From Chara braunii (taxonomy: Eukaryota; Streptophyta; Charophyceae; Charales; Characeae), in assembly GCA_003427395.1 (NCBI GenBank), contig BFEA01000557.1:102057-144539 (forward strand): DNA of 42,483 nt, given 5' to 3'. The position numbers and the translations under genes were made by a program. Of this stretch, positions 21,004 through 30,756 are shown one piece after another (the first letter of the stretch is position 1; every line of letters begins with the position of its first letter). A model generated the notes under the pieces. It was not told where the DNA came from, did not search any database, and saw only the letters and a program-made list of their open reading frames with translations.

Positions 21004-21040
21004 ATCCTCACACACTTGGGACTTTTCCACTGGCCTATGG
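20845..21040 (+). repeat. dispersed tail repeat, copy 3, split by (AG)n
   Basis: CCTTCAGGACGACCAAAT, CGACCCAAATCCGGAGG and CCTATTTAGGA, then an (AG)31 microsatellite at 20941-21002, then GCATCCTCACACACTTGGG. The microsatellite expanded at the GGAGAG of the tail. Confidence 0.75.
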
Positions 21041-21406
21041 ATGGAATTGCGCTCAGATACATCCAGTTCAAGGTGAATTCCAGTCAGGTACATCAAGAGA
21101 AAACCCCAATGCAATTGACGAGCTGGATTGACTCTGGTGAATGGTGCAGAATCATTAGAAAACCTACAAAGACCTTTATGTCCATCAGCTAATACAGTTG
21201 ACTTCTGCTACAATTTTCCCATGCTAACATTCTTATGAAAAAACGGAAAAAAAAAAAAAGAAGCAAAATTCACGTTGAGAGCACGAAGATCTTAGCATAG
21301 GAGAAGGAAAGAAAAAACCTCTATCGTGACATCAACGACACATGTAGTCCTCCTCATAAATTCAGACGAAACATTTGAGATCCCTTGGCTGCAACCAATA
21401 AGCGCA

Positions 21407-21510
21407 TATTCTTCCACAGGACTTCTTTCATATTCTTCAACAGGACTTCTTTCATATTCTTCCACAGCACTTCTTTCATATTCTTACTCAGGGCTTCTTT
21501 CATATTTTTA
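21407..21510. repeat. 24-bp tandem repeat (about 4 copies)
   Basis: Units of the type ACTTCTTTCATATTCTTCCA; length 24 keeps frame, giving a short LLSYSSTG-type repeat peptide that is probably not expressed. Confidence 0.85.
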
Positions 21511-21684
21511 CATATGACTTCTTCAACTCAGCTCTGGACGTGATTACAGTCAGGTGCATCCACGTTTTAGAAAAGCGAGTGCAGGTGCAAGTACACCTTT
21601 TTTTTTTCCGGCTCCACGTCACCTCCACGACTTGATAATAATTTGCAGTACGGAATGGTTAATAACCATTCCAGCCGGTCCCTG

Positions 21685-21797
21685 TCAATGAATGTTTCCA
21701 CACTTGGAGAAAACATTCAGACCCCAGTAATGCGAATACATCAATGAATGTTTCCAAACTTAGAGGAAATATTCAGACCCAAGTATTGTGAATATAC
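21685..21797. repeat. 56-bp tandem duplication
   Basis: TCAATGAATGTTTCC... CATTCAGACCC... GAATACA occurs at 21685 and again at 21741. Confidence 0.85.
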
Positions 21798-21837
21798 GGG
21801 CAACGTGCGTTGGCTGGCAACCAAATAGAAGACATAA

Positions 21838-22020
21838 ACCACTGGCTCAGTTGGTAAAGGTAAACCCATGAACAGTTGAAATACAGGGTATTGCAGACCC
21901 AGCTTCAAATCCAGATGCAATCAGATGAACAAAAAAAAATTTAAAAGATAGAACTCTGAATTACGTTGGACCGGTCAGTTCAGTGATTGCTGATATCTCA
22001 AGGCCGTCGCCCCTTTTCAA
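21838..22020 (+). repeat. tRNA-derived SINE, copy 1
   Basis: A-box-like GGCTCAGTTGGTAAAGG, the family signature GTTGAAATACAG, a B-box-like GCTTCAAATCC, an A-rich interruption, then the body CTGAATTACGTTGGACCGGTCAG... TATCTCAAGGCCGTC and a T-rich end. Seven extra bases (GGTATTG) interrupt the signature before CAGACCC. Confidence 0.75.
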
Positions 22021-22149
22021 AACAAGCAAACACAACCCACTGTTTCTTCATCTTACCATGTACTCAAGCATTCATGCATTCATGTACTCAATGGGACGCT
22101 TGACCCATTTTCCAGCAGGTGATGCTCCCCACCAATAGATGGAGCTATC

Positions 22150-22255
22150 GGCCGCGGCACTTCCCAGTTGCCGCGCTGCGCCTTTAGGGCTTCGGTGTAC
22201 CGGACCACGATGGCTGGATGCCACTTGCGTGCCTTACCAGCTGAGTTAGGCCCCG
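22150..22255 (-). repeat. tRNA-like sequence, partial
   Basis: On the minus strand GGCCTAACTCAGCTGGTAAG is a good A-box region, but no clear B box follows. Possibly a truncated SINE head. Confidence 0.35.
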
Positions 22256-22444
22256 CTGGATGTTAAGGCCACTGCCCCTTTCGCTATTTGGCGAGGGCAG
22301 GAAAAGACAACATCACCACCACTCGGGACACGAGTGTGTTGTCATATTCGCTAGACACTCAAAAAAAAAGAGCATGACTGTACCGAACAGACTGTTTCGT
22401 CCGACTTTCACCGACTCATCAGAAGGTCGAATATGCGTGTATGC

Positions 22445-22500
22445 ATGTGTGTGTGTGTGCGTGTGTGCGTGTGTGTGTGTGTGTGGGTGGGTGGGTGGGT
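22445..22500. repeat. (GT)n/(GGGT)n microsatellite
   Basis: GTGTGTGTGTGCG units followed by GGGTGGGTGGGTGGGT. Confidence 0.9.
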
Positions 22501-22651
22501 GTGAAAAGAAAAAGAAAAACACTCTTTAACCCATTCGTTCCACGAAGATCTTTCAGCGAAGCATCAGAATTGGCCTCGCCTCTCAACCCGCCGGCCAGCA
22601 GCAGAAGAGAAACAGCAGCTCAAGTCAGATCGATAGCCAGCCATCAAAGTA

Positions 22652-22852
22652 CGCAGGTTTGCACAGCTAAATTTCAAATGAATTCCATTAAAAGCTTTCT
22701 ACACATATATGCGGCTACTGTGCTCGATACAACGTACAGTCCTTATTGCTGTATCTAGACTCAAAGTTGGTTGCATTCCATTATACACCGGAAACATCTT
22801 TCAATGTACTAATGGAATTCAACCAATAGTGCGCGCTGTGCAAACCTCTGCC
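22652..22852. repeat. inverted-repeat element with nested half foldback
   Basis: Outer arms of about 50 nt: GCAGGTTTGCACAGC... GAATTCCATTA on the left and the reverse complement (TAATGGAATTC... GCTGTGCAAACCTCTGC) on the right. Inside, 22714-22766 matches the left arm of foldback subfamily A (GATACAACGTACAGTC, CTGTATCTAGAC). Confidence 0.75.
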
Positions 22853-22992
22853 CAATGGCAGCAGCCAGATCAATAACTTCTCAGTTCATAGGCCAGTGGA
22901 AAAAGTCCCAAGTGTCTGAGGATGCTCTCTCTCTAGCTGTCCCAGCTTCTCAGTTCTGTCGCTAGATAGGCTGACAGATTGCAGGCACTAAA

Positions 22993-23133
22993 CTGCTTCT
23001 TCCTCCGTCCCCAGAATACAATAATTATAATAATGCCCGGTCATTTTACCTCTGCATCTGTCTGGCCTGAAACAAGTTGCACTAAATACAGCTGCGATAA
23101 TGACCACGCACAGCATTTAGGGCAAGAAGGTAG
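22993..23133. repeat. foldback element, subfamily A, diverged
   Basis: Degenerate arms: CTTCTTCC... GAATACAATAATTATAATAATG on the left, AAATACAGCTGCGATAATGA... CAAGAAGGTAG on the right. Confidence 0.6.
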
Positions 23134-23368
23134 CAGGGCGTTTGTTGCAGTCAATCATGACTATCATCGACTATCGATCCTCTCTCTTCTTTTCCTTCTA
23201 CTTCACTCCTCCACAGCTAGCAATATTGCTCATAAATATAATCTCTGCTTGCTTGTTCCAAAACACCGTACACACTATTGTTACAAGGGTGTTAGGGAAC
23301 AACTGCGCAGAGGGAGAGGGGGGCAGGAAGGCATGCCAGAGCCACGAGACAGGGAGTTCAGCACTAAC

Positions 23369-23479
23369 TACCATCTTCCCCCACACATAACGCACCCTGA
23401 TATTGAATGTATCAGCATGCTGTGTTTCCAGTCCAGTACAGGCATAACGCGGGCACAAGGTGATCGGGGGAAAACGCTA
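23369..23479. repeat. foldback element, subfamily B, diverged
   Basis: TACCATCTTCCCCCACACATA... CGCACCCTGAT on the left; CGGGGGAAAACGCTAG on the right. Confidence 0.6.
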
Positions 23480-23670
23480 GCGCTGCCAAGTGCATCGATG
23501 CAAGTCGACAATGTTTGCATCAGACTACGATATCGCTACCCCAAGTGCAGCAATGCAAATCAACGATGATTGCATCACGCTACGGGGGTGAAGGCAAAGC
23601 AAAGCAAAACGAAGCAAGGTAAGTCCAGCAACCAAGCCCCCCCCCATAAATACTCGTGCCAGCGGTCGAA

Positions 23671-23779
23671 TACCGTCTTCCCCCGAACACAACGCACCCA
23701 CATTTTGGCTGCACCTGATCGGGAATATAGCTTGTATACATTAATTATCACAATGCGTTATATTCGGGGGAAGACGGTA
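23671..23779. repeat. foldback element, subfamily B
   Basis: TACCGTCTTCCCCCGAACAC to ATTCGGGGGAAGACGGTA; core GGGAATATAGCTTGTATAC. Confidence 0.85.
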
Positions 23780-23900
23780 GCATGCATTACATCAAGCCCA
23801 GCCAAGTGACAATGACAAGTTCTGGCTCCACTCAATTCTCTGAGCCATGGAGAGATCGACCACAGGATAAAAAAGTGGAAGAAACGGGATGGGTATCGGT

Positions 23901-23994
23901 GTCGCCCTTCAGGACATCTGTTAAAACTGGAAATATACAGAGAACATTGGCATCTTCTGCCCTGCACAAGAGAATATACTTGGAAAAAAAAAAA
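23901..23994 (+). pseudogene. old U6 snRNA-like retrocopy
   Basis: Matches U6 snRNA in order: CCCTTC-GGACATCTGTTAAAA, CTGGAAATATACAGAGAAC (ACAGAGA box kept) and CATT-GGCAT, then a diverged CCCTGCACAAGAG, ending in an A run (23983-23994). The 3' half is badly decayed and no target-site duplication is clear. Confidence 0.65.
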
Positions 23995-24099
23995 GGTCAT
24001 CCTTCAGAAAGATGCACCGCAAGCGGTTGCTCACTAAACCGCAGGGTCACCATCGTTGTGATGAAAAGCAGAGGGGACGTGGTTGGTTGGGCCGTGGGA

Positions 24100-24453
24100 A
24101 ATTGTGCATAAAAAACAGAGGCATACTTCCACTGAGTGGGGAATAGGGGAGAGACAAGACAGAACACCAAGACGAGACACCAAAGACTACAACGACCTTG
24201 AACACATTTTCCTCAATGACAATGATAAGATTGCAGACACGAAAAAAGAGAGGGATATGCTTTACTCAGCAAAAACCCATCTCCAACCAGACAGGCTAAA
24301 TACGCAAACCAACCTAATCCTACAACCGCACGGCCTCTTCGCTGCCAACGCAAGAGGCATGACACCTTCCACTTCGCTCTCCTTCAAAACACCTCCACAC
24401 ACAGCTGACTGTGTGAGTTATCAAGCGCATGTATGTGTGCAAAAGAGCGAGCG

Positions 24454-24454
<1 letters not shown>
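24100..24454. other. unassigned flank, possible 3' region of the PDI gene
   Basis: No recognised gene in either direction. On the minus strand it lies past the assembly gap downstream of the disulfide isomerase gene, so it may include 3' UTR. Confidence 0.4.

Positions 24455-24528
<74 letters not shown>
24455..24528. repeat. (GA)n microsatellite abutting a gap
   Basis: About 37 GA units running straight into N. Confidence 0.95.
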
Positions 24529-24633
24529 NNNNNNNNNNNNNNNNNNNNNNNNNNNNNNNNNNNNNNNNNNNNNNNNNNNNNNNNNNNNNNNNNNNNNNNN
24601 NNNNNNNNNNNNNNNNNNNNNNNNNNNNNNNNN
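24529..24633. other. assembly gap (105 N)
   Basis: N run between the microsatellite and the 3' end of the PDI coding sequence. Confidence 1.
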
Positions 24634-25730
24634 AGAGTGAGCTGCGTCTCCTTGGCCTTGGCAACAGCATTCGACTTGAGGATTCGCGAAATCCTCTCTC
24701 CCTCCTTGACCGCATAATCAGCTCCCTTCTTGAGCACAGACTTGAACACCTTCAAGTAGATCTCAGCGTGAGCAGCGGCTGCGCCTGTGAGTTTGCTGGC
24801 ACCCTCCTCCGCCTTCTTGAGCAGCCCCTCCTTTGCAGATTCGTCGTCCACCGACATGAACTCCTTGGCAATCTCGTCGAGCTCGGGTACCAGTCCCGCA
24901 TCGGCGGTGAGTCCACCATGAACATTCCTCTTCGTTCCTGCCTTCTCATTCACAAACTTGACGAGATCCTCGAGCGTTCTCCCCCCTTCATAGTCTTCCC
25001 CATGCTTCGACTCCGCACCAAACCATTTCAGGGTAGGGAACCCGCTGACCCCGTACTTGCTGCCGAGATCCTTGTGTGCATCGGCATCCACCTTGGCGAT
25101 AACCACACCATCCTCAGCAGTGAAGGCATTTGCGACTCTCTCGTAGATGGGAACCAGACTCTTGCAGTGGCCGCACCATGGGGCATAGAACTCGACGAGC
25201 ACATGCTTGCTAGCATCGAGCGCAATCGCGTCGAAGTTGGAGGGTGTCAATACCACCACATTGGAGGGGGGCTTCGACGTCCTTGCATTGGTGCCTGCCT
25301 CCCTGTTCACAAACTCGATCAGGTCATCCGGGGTCCTGCCGCCTTGGTAGTCCTGAGGAGTGAGAGAGCCCTTGGGGAAAAACTTCAACGTCGGGTACCC
25401 GCTAATCGAAAACCTAGAGCACAGATCTTTGTGAGCATCGCAGTCCACCTTTGCGATAGCCACAGAGCTCACCTTCTTGAATGAGGTACCCAGCATGCCC
25501 CAGTCAGGGGCCAACCTCTTGCAGTGCCCGCACCAGGGGGCGTAGAACTTCACAAACACGTGTTGATCCTTACCCACGACTTCATCGAACGTTTCTGGAG
25601 TCAACACAAGCACATCAGAGCCCTCGTCGTCACCGGAGCAGCGCACAAAAGAAGGGGCGCCTAGAAGGCAGACGATGGCCGCGCCTATCACACAGACCGC
25701 CGCCACAGAGAACCTCCTAGCCCTCACCAT
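24634..25730 (-). CDS. protein disulfide isomerase, plant PDIL2-1/ERp38 type, 3' end in gap
   Basis: ER oxidoreductase that forms and rearranges disulfides in secretory proteins. I chose ATG 25730 because MVRARR plus a hydrophobic segment (FSVAAVCVIGAAIVCLLG) makes a standard signal peptide; an in-frame ATG at 25775 would add 15 charged residues. From that start: thioredoxin domain a with APWCGHC at residues 64-70, domain a' with APWCGHC at 183-189, and a helical ERp29-type C-terminal domain at about 275-362. This architecture is that of plant PDIL2-1 proteins (about 360 residues, no KDEL). The reading frame reaches ETQLT at the edge of the N gap, so only some ten residues are missing. It has no introns over 1.1 kb, which is unusual for this family and may mean a retrogene. 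The frame is intact and both active sites are complete. Confidence 0.93.
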
Positions 25731-25775
25731 CTCGAACGACCACCTCTTCGTCCTTCTCTCTTTTCCCCCCTCCAC

Positions 25776-26055
25776 CTGCTGAGGACGAAGCAGAAAGGCC
25801 TGCCTTCATACCCCATTAAAAAGCGAAAAGAAGAACAAGACAAGCAGCAGAATGTCAACTCTACTGCAAAATTTCCTAACCCCCGCATTAACTTCAACAT
25901 ACTTTTAAGGTTTTACCCTTCTTGCTCCTTTCCCTCCCCACCCCCCCCAGCCCCCCGAAGAATTGTCCGATAACTCAGAAACGATATTAGATCCAGACCA
26001 TAGCCATGGAATCCATTGCACAAAGTCCACTTGGGCCTGCCAGCCAGCCATCAAC
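25776..26055. other. 5' flank of the PDI gene
   Basis: Upstream region on the minus strand; C-rich run at 25935-25958. I see no convincing TATA box. Confidence 0.4.
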
Positions 26056-26164
26056 TACCGTCTTCCCCCAAATAGAACGCACCCTCATAATGACGGTACA
26101 GGGCTGGAAATATAGCTCGTATACATTCATTATGATGGTCCGTTGTGTTCGGGGGAAGACGGCA
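26056..26164. repeat. foldback element, subfamily B
   Basis: TACCGTCTTCCCCCAAATAG to GTTCGGGGGAAGACGGCA; lies about 300 bp upstream of the PDI start. Confidence 0.85.
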
Positions 26165-26432
26165 GGGTTGTACAACGATTTTTCTTTTTTTTTTTTGATC
26201 CCACAAATTTCCCCGGAAATAGCTGCAGAGGGCCTTCTTTTACCATAGGCAAAATCCAGCTAAATGGCCCTTGTGTAATTGGGAATGTTAAGAAAAAAAC
26301 GAAAAAAAAAAAGCCTCAATTTTAGGAACGGAGAAACAAAAGCAGCACCTATAGACCTGGACGTTCCGGCACCACCATCATTCACGCACTTCCAGTTTTT
26401 AATTCTGACAGAGGTGTAAACTGGTGGAGCAC

Positions 26433-26615
26433 ATTCGACTCATTTCTGGTCCCATTGTTGTGGGATACAAATGGGACCATTCGCCTCATTTCTGATCCCA
26501 ATGTTGTGGGATGCAAATGGGACCATTCGCCTCGTTTCTGGTCCCAATGTTGTGGATACAAATGGGACCATTCGCCTCATTTCTGGTCCCATTGTTGTGG
26601 GATACAAATGGGACC
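26433..26615. repeat. 46-bp tandem repeat (4 copies)
   Basis: Unit ATTCGCCTCATTTCTGGTCC and so on. Each copy has a near-perfect internal dyad GGTCCCATT...AATGGGACC. Starts at 26433, 26479, 26525 and 26570. Confidence 0.9.
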
Positions 26616-27014
26616 AAAAGTAGGACCAAACTGGTCAGCACCTTGTTGGTTGGTTATAATTATTCCCATTTTCGTTCCCATTTTCGTTCCCATTTTATGC
26701 TTTTTTAGGAGTTTTAACCATTTCCCGATCCTTGCGCTGAATCCACTGAATCCGATCTTCTCCCCAAAAAGGACGTGGCCACCAAGGGGGCCAGGCGCAT
26801 TTGGTCAAGCCTCATATTGGTTGTCATCCCACCCCAATCCTCAGAAATCGACAACAACAGCCCTTAAAGTCATCTGCAATGGCTTCCACGCGGCCAACTG
26901 TGACTCGCATCAACCCCAGAAGGCCAGCCCATAGACACTTCTGAATTGAGAAAAAGAAGCACATAGGAAGACGATCAAAGAAAAAGGACAAGGGCACAAA
27001 ACATGGTTACCTTC

Positions 27015-28120
27015 TGAGTAGCATGGCACATGGCGTCGTCACCTATGATACTATGTGAGGCAATGATATGCAGGTCATGCAGCTTTGCATCAGGTCTGCA
27101 CCTGCCTGTTCTATGCAAGGTGATGCTATATGGAATCTGCATCATGCATTGCTGAGAAGCTGCTTGTGCTATGCAAGGCAATGATGCTATGCAGGTCATG
27201 CTATGTGGGTCATGCTTTGCCGAAAAGCTGCCTGTGCCATGCAAGGCAATGATGCTGGACAAGTCATGCTACGCAGGTCATGCTGTGTGGGTCATCCTAT
27301 GCAGGTCATGCTATGTGGTCCATGCTTGGCCGAGAAGCTGCCTGTGCTATGCAAGGCAATGATGCTATGCAGATCATGCTATGTGGCTCATGCTTTGCCG
27401 AGAAGCTGCCTGTGCTATGCAACGCAATGATGTTGTGCAGGTCATGCTGTGGTGGGCAATGCTATGCAGGTCATGATATGCGGGTCATGCTTTGCTGAGA
27501 AGCCACCCATGCTATGCACGGCAATGATGCAATGCAGGTCATGCTGCGTGGGTCATGCTGCGTGGTCATGCTATGCAGGTCAAGCTATGTGGTCCATGCT
27601 TGGCTGCGAAGCTGCCTGTGCTATGCAAGGCAATGATGCTCTGCAGGTCATGCTATAAAGGGTCCTGCTTTGCCGAGAACCTGCCTGTGCTATGAAAGGC
27701 AATGATGCTGTGCAGGTTATGCTGTGTGGGCAATGCTATGCGGGTCATGCCTTGCTGAGAAGCCACCCATGCTACCCACGGCAATGATGCTACGCAGATC
27801 ATGCTATGTAGGTCAAGGTGTGCAGGTCATGCTGCGTGGGTCATGCTGCGTGGTCATGCTATGCAGGTCAAGCACGCTATGCAGGTCATGCTGTGTGGGT
27901 CATGCTTTGCTGAGAAGCTGCTCGTGCTATGCAAGGCAATGCTGCTATGCGGGTCATACTTTGCTGAGAAGCCACCCATGCTATGCACGGCAATGATGCT
28001 ATGCAGATCATGCTATTTAGGTCATGCTGTGTGGGTCATGCTTTGCTGATAAGCTGCCCGTGCTATGCAAGGCAATGATGCTATGCAGGTCATGCTTTGC
28101 TGAGAAGCTGCCTGCGATAC
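27015..28120. repeat. minisatellite, ~68-bp unit with 16-18-bp subrepeats
   Basis: About 1.1 kb of units built from ATGCTATGCAGGTC, ATGCTATGTGGGTC, ATGCTTTGCCGAGAAGCTGC and CTATGCAAGGCAATG. Simple copies are 68 bp apart (27183, 27251); others are lengthened by extra subrepeats. Many frames stay open (peptides like AEKLPVLCKAMM), because stops are rare in the unit. I regard these as non-coding. Confidence 0.9.
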
Positions 28121-28434
28121 AGAAGACGATGATGCTGGGCACTTCATACCAGTGGAACATCAAGCTTGTGCGGCTTGAGTAGTTGTGGAGGTCCGTTGCC
28201 GGCTTGAAGCATTGACGACGCGACAATAAAATCATCGACTCATATTGCCGATTTGCAGAACAGAAGACTAGACGAGGTTGTTGTAGTTCTGACTTCAATT
28301 GAATCGAGGACGAGGCCGTTCTCCCAGGTTTGTAGAATCCAACAGAGAAGACAAGGTCAGCAGAATAATAGTGCAGAGTTATTGTTCTTTTTGTGTCTTC
28401 CTCACCTTTCCCCTGTGAGGAACGGGGAAGAAAT

Positions 28435-28601
28435 TCACAAATTAAATTGTCCTTCGGGACGTCCGTTAAAAGGATTGGAACGATCCAGAGAAAGAAGGGC
28501 AAATTAGCAAATGGCCCCTGCGCAAGGATGACACGCATAAATCGAGAAATGGTCCAAATTATATTTAAAAAAAAAATAAATAAATAAAAAAATCACAAAT
28601 T
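28435..28601 (+). pseudogene. U6 snRNA retrocopy with target-site duplication
   Basis: U6-like from 28449: GTCCTTCGGGACGTCCGTTA, ATTGGAACGATCCAGAGA, a diverged part with extra bases, then a perfect 3' half (GGCCCCTGCGCAAGGATGAC, ACGCATAAATCGAGAAATGG, TCCAAATTAT) and an A-rich tail. The 9-bp TCACAAATT occurs at 28435-28443 and 28593-28601, flanking the insert. The ACAGAGA box is mutated to CCAGAGA and no plant USE/TATA promoter is visible, so it is a retropseudogene. Confidence 0.85.
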
Positions 28602-28778
28602 GCCATGCACTTAGCGTCAAGGACAGAACAATATGTGCTAGACCTCTCGCAAAGGACACAGCCATATATTTCGCGCATGATGGATTGCCGCACACACTTG
28701 CCGTCATTCGGACCGGCATGTATGCGGACAAATTTTGCACCAGTCCCGTAAACAACTTGAATTTGCAAACTAAATTAG

Positions 28779-28940
28779 CCTGATTAGGCCAACTCTCGTA
28801 GTAGATGGGTGTGAGTCAGCTGATCTTCACTACCAAGGTGAATGTGCAAACTACGTATAGCCTGATTAGGCCAACTCTCGTAGGAAAAAAAAAAAAAAAG
28901 GCCAGCTCTCGTAGTAGATGGGTGTGAGTCAGCATCTTCA
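28779..28940. repeat. local duplication (GGCCAACTCTCGTAG units)
   Basis: GCCTGATTAGGCCAACTCTC and AGTAGATGGGTGTGAGTCAG recur around an internal A15 run. Confidence 0.75.
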
Positions 28941-29513
28941 CCGCAGGTTTTAGAGGGGAGGGGATTTGCGACACACATTGACGACAAGAGAGATTTAAAA
29001 GGGAATAGGTGGTGTGATTCTGGACATTGTTTCTTTCCGTCTATTCTCAACATTGTTTGTCTAATGTGAACGGAGGAAATCACAGAAATCTTTTTGCTGT
29101 CAAAAAAGAAAAAGAAAAAGAGGTGGAAAATAGCCAGACAGAGATGCAGACAAAAGATGGACGAGTGGATGTGACAAGAACCCCAACGAGAGCATGGAAA
29201 GAGGGTAAGTAGTGAAACATAACCAACGAGGAGGACAAATACGAAACATGTCGCTGTGACAAGCCGTCTATCCGTTTATCCCCGGAAATGCCCCCTAACC
29301 TTGTCCATCACATCGGATGAAACCCACCATGGACAGTCCCCGGCAGAGAGCCCGGTACAGATCGAGAGAGAAATATATATAGAGAGAGAGAGCAAACCCA
29401 GATCATGCCGCATCGATACTCGATAGACAGCACATGTGAGAGAAAAAGACGCAGTGATAACACCTACCATAGCTAAGCTGAGGGCTGAGGCGACATCTAT
29501 GGGGAGGACGATT

Positions 29514-29715
29514 ACACCCATGTGCTGTTGAAATACAGACCCAAAAAAAATTAAAAAATTAAAAAAATTAAAAAAAAAAATAATAATAATTTTAAAAAAA
29601 ATGAAATACAGACCTGAGTTGCTGGACCTTGATGAATGGAATAAAGCATTCTAAATTACCCAGGGCCGTCCTGACCGATGAAGATATCCCAAGGCCGTTT
29701 TCCTTTTGTTTAAAA
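29514..29715 (+). repeat. SINE copy 2, interrupted by an A/T-rich insertion
   Basis: Signature GTTGAAATACAGACCC ends at 29542; about 60 nt of A-rich sequence follows; then GAAATACAGACCT (29603-29615) restarts the SINE, which continues CTGGACCTTGATGAATGG, AATTACCCAGGGCCGTC, ATATCCCAAGGCCG and a T-rich end. The repeated 13-mer (one mismatch) looks like a target-site duplication. Confidence 0.75.
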
Positions 29716-29724
29716 CATAATATT

Positions 29725-29755
29725 ATAATATAATAATAATAATAATAATAATAAT
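29725..29755. repeat. (TAA)n microsatellite
   Basis: AATAATAATAATAATAATAA run. Confidence 0.9.
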
Positions 29756-29980
29756 TGGTCGTCGCTTGAGGCTTCGTTCTTTGGTCCTCCCTCCACTACT
29801 CACTACATGCACAAAAGACCAAAAATATGGCGGTGTATCTTCCCATGTTCCAGCGGAAGATTCATTCTCGTTTTGCACATTCCGTGAGTAGTGGAGCGAC
29901 GCCCTTTCCACCTTTCCCCCATCGAGGCAGCAACGCCCTTTGCAATGATAATGATGAATTAAACGCAAAAAAAAAAAAAA

Positions 29981-30131
29981 AGAGAAAGACAACGAGATGT
30001 CGTCATCTTCTGCCGGCCATCCCCATCGAGGCAAGAAGAGAGAAAGACGACGAGATGTCATCTTCTGCCGGCCATCCCCATCGAGGCAAGAAAAGAGAAA
30101 GACGACGAGATGTCATCTTCTGCCGGCCATC
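29981..30131. repeat. ~56-bp tandem repeat (3 copies)
   Basis: AGAGAAAGACGACGAGATGT, CATCTTCTGCCGGCCATC starting at 29981, 30039 and 30094. Confidence 0.9.
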
Positions 30132-30139
30132 GCTCTTAT

Positions 30140-30750
30140 CGTTCTAATCTACGGTTTAGCAGCCGGTGAATAACAAAACAAAAACAAAAAAGAGGGAAAA
30201 AAAAAAACCCGGCTCGACAAAGAGTGGTAAACAATCCGCCAGTGAGTCAAAATCGAAATGATACAGAGATCGCCCTTGGCCTGGGCCAGCTTGAGATAGG
30301 GAAAAAAAAAGGAAAAAAAAAAAAAGACAAAGTGGTGAAGGTGAGGATTCATTTGCCTCTGTGTGTGTGCAAAGATGTCCCGAGCAAAGAGGAGGAAATT
30401 ACAAAGGGCAAAAAATTAAAAAAATGAAGCAATGACGATGGCGGTCCCGATGATGACGTGGGGACGGCGATCCCTATCCGGGTTTGCACATCTGACCGCC
30501 ACGTGTCTTCGCTGTCGAGCAGTTTTTTTTCCCGCGGCCTCAATGACGAAGGGTGGGGGGAGATAATCGACGGTGGCAGCCATTGCCAGATCACCAAATC
30601 AACCGGGTGCAATCAATAAGACAAGGTAAGACGAGCAATAAACAATAAAAACACAAAAAAAAAAGAAAAGAAAGGAAAAAGAAACAGAGAAGCAAAGAGG
30701 TTGCGAGACGGACAGAAAAGAAAAGAAAAAGAAAAAGAAACAGAAAAGAA
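30140..30750. other. purine-rich noncoding sequence
   Basis: A-rich and GAAAA-rich tracts; no recognised gene. Confidence 0.5.
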
Positions 30751-30756
30751 AAAAAT

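Noticed and set aside
22979-23569. 196-codon plus-strand ORF
   Set aside because: It runs through two foldback elements and has no domain; open by chance.
24384-25484. Extended ORFs through the N gap and (GA)n (SLSLSLS / ERERER tails)
   Set aside because: N translated as X joins the PDI frame to a microsatellite; the true PDI C-terminus is in the gap.
28017-28538. 173-codon minus-strand ORF
   Set aside because: Its C-terminal part is minisatellite and the rest is the U6 retrocopy flank; no domain.
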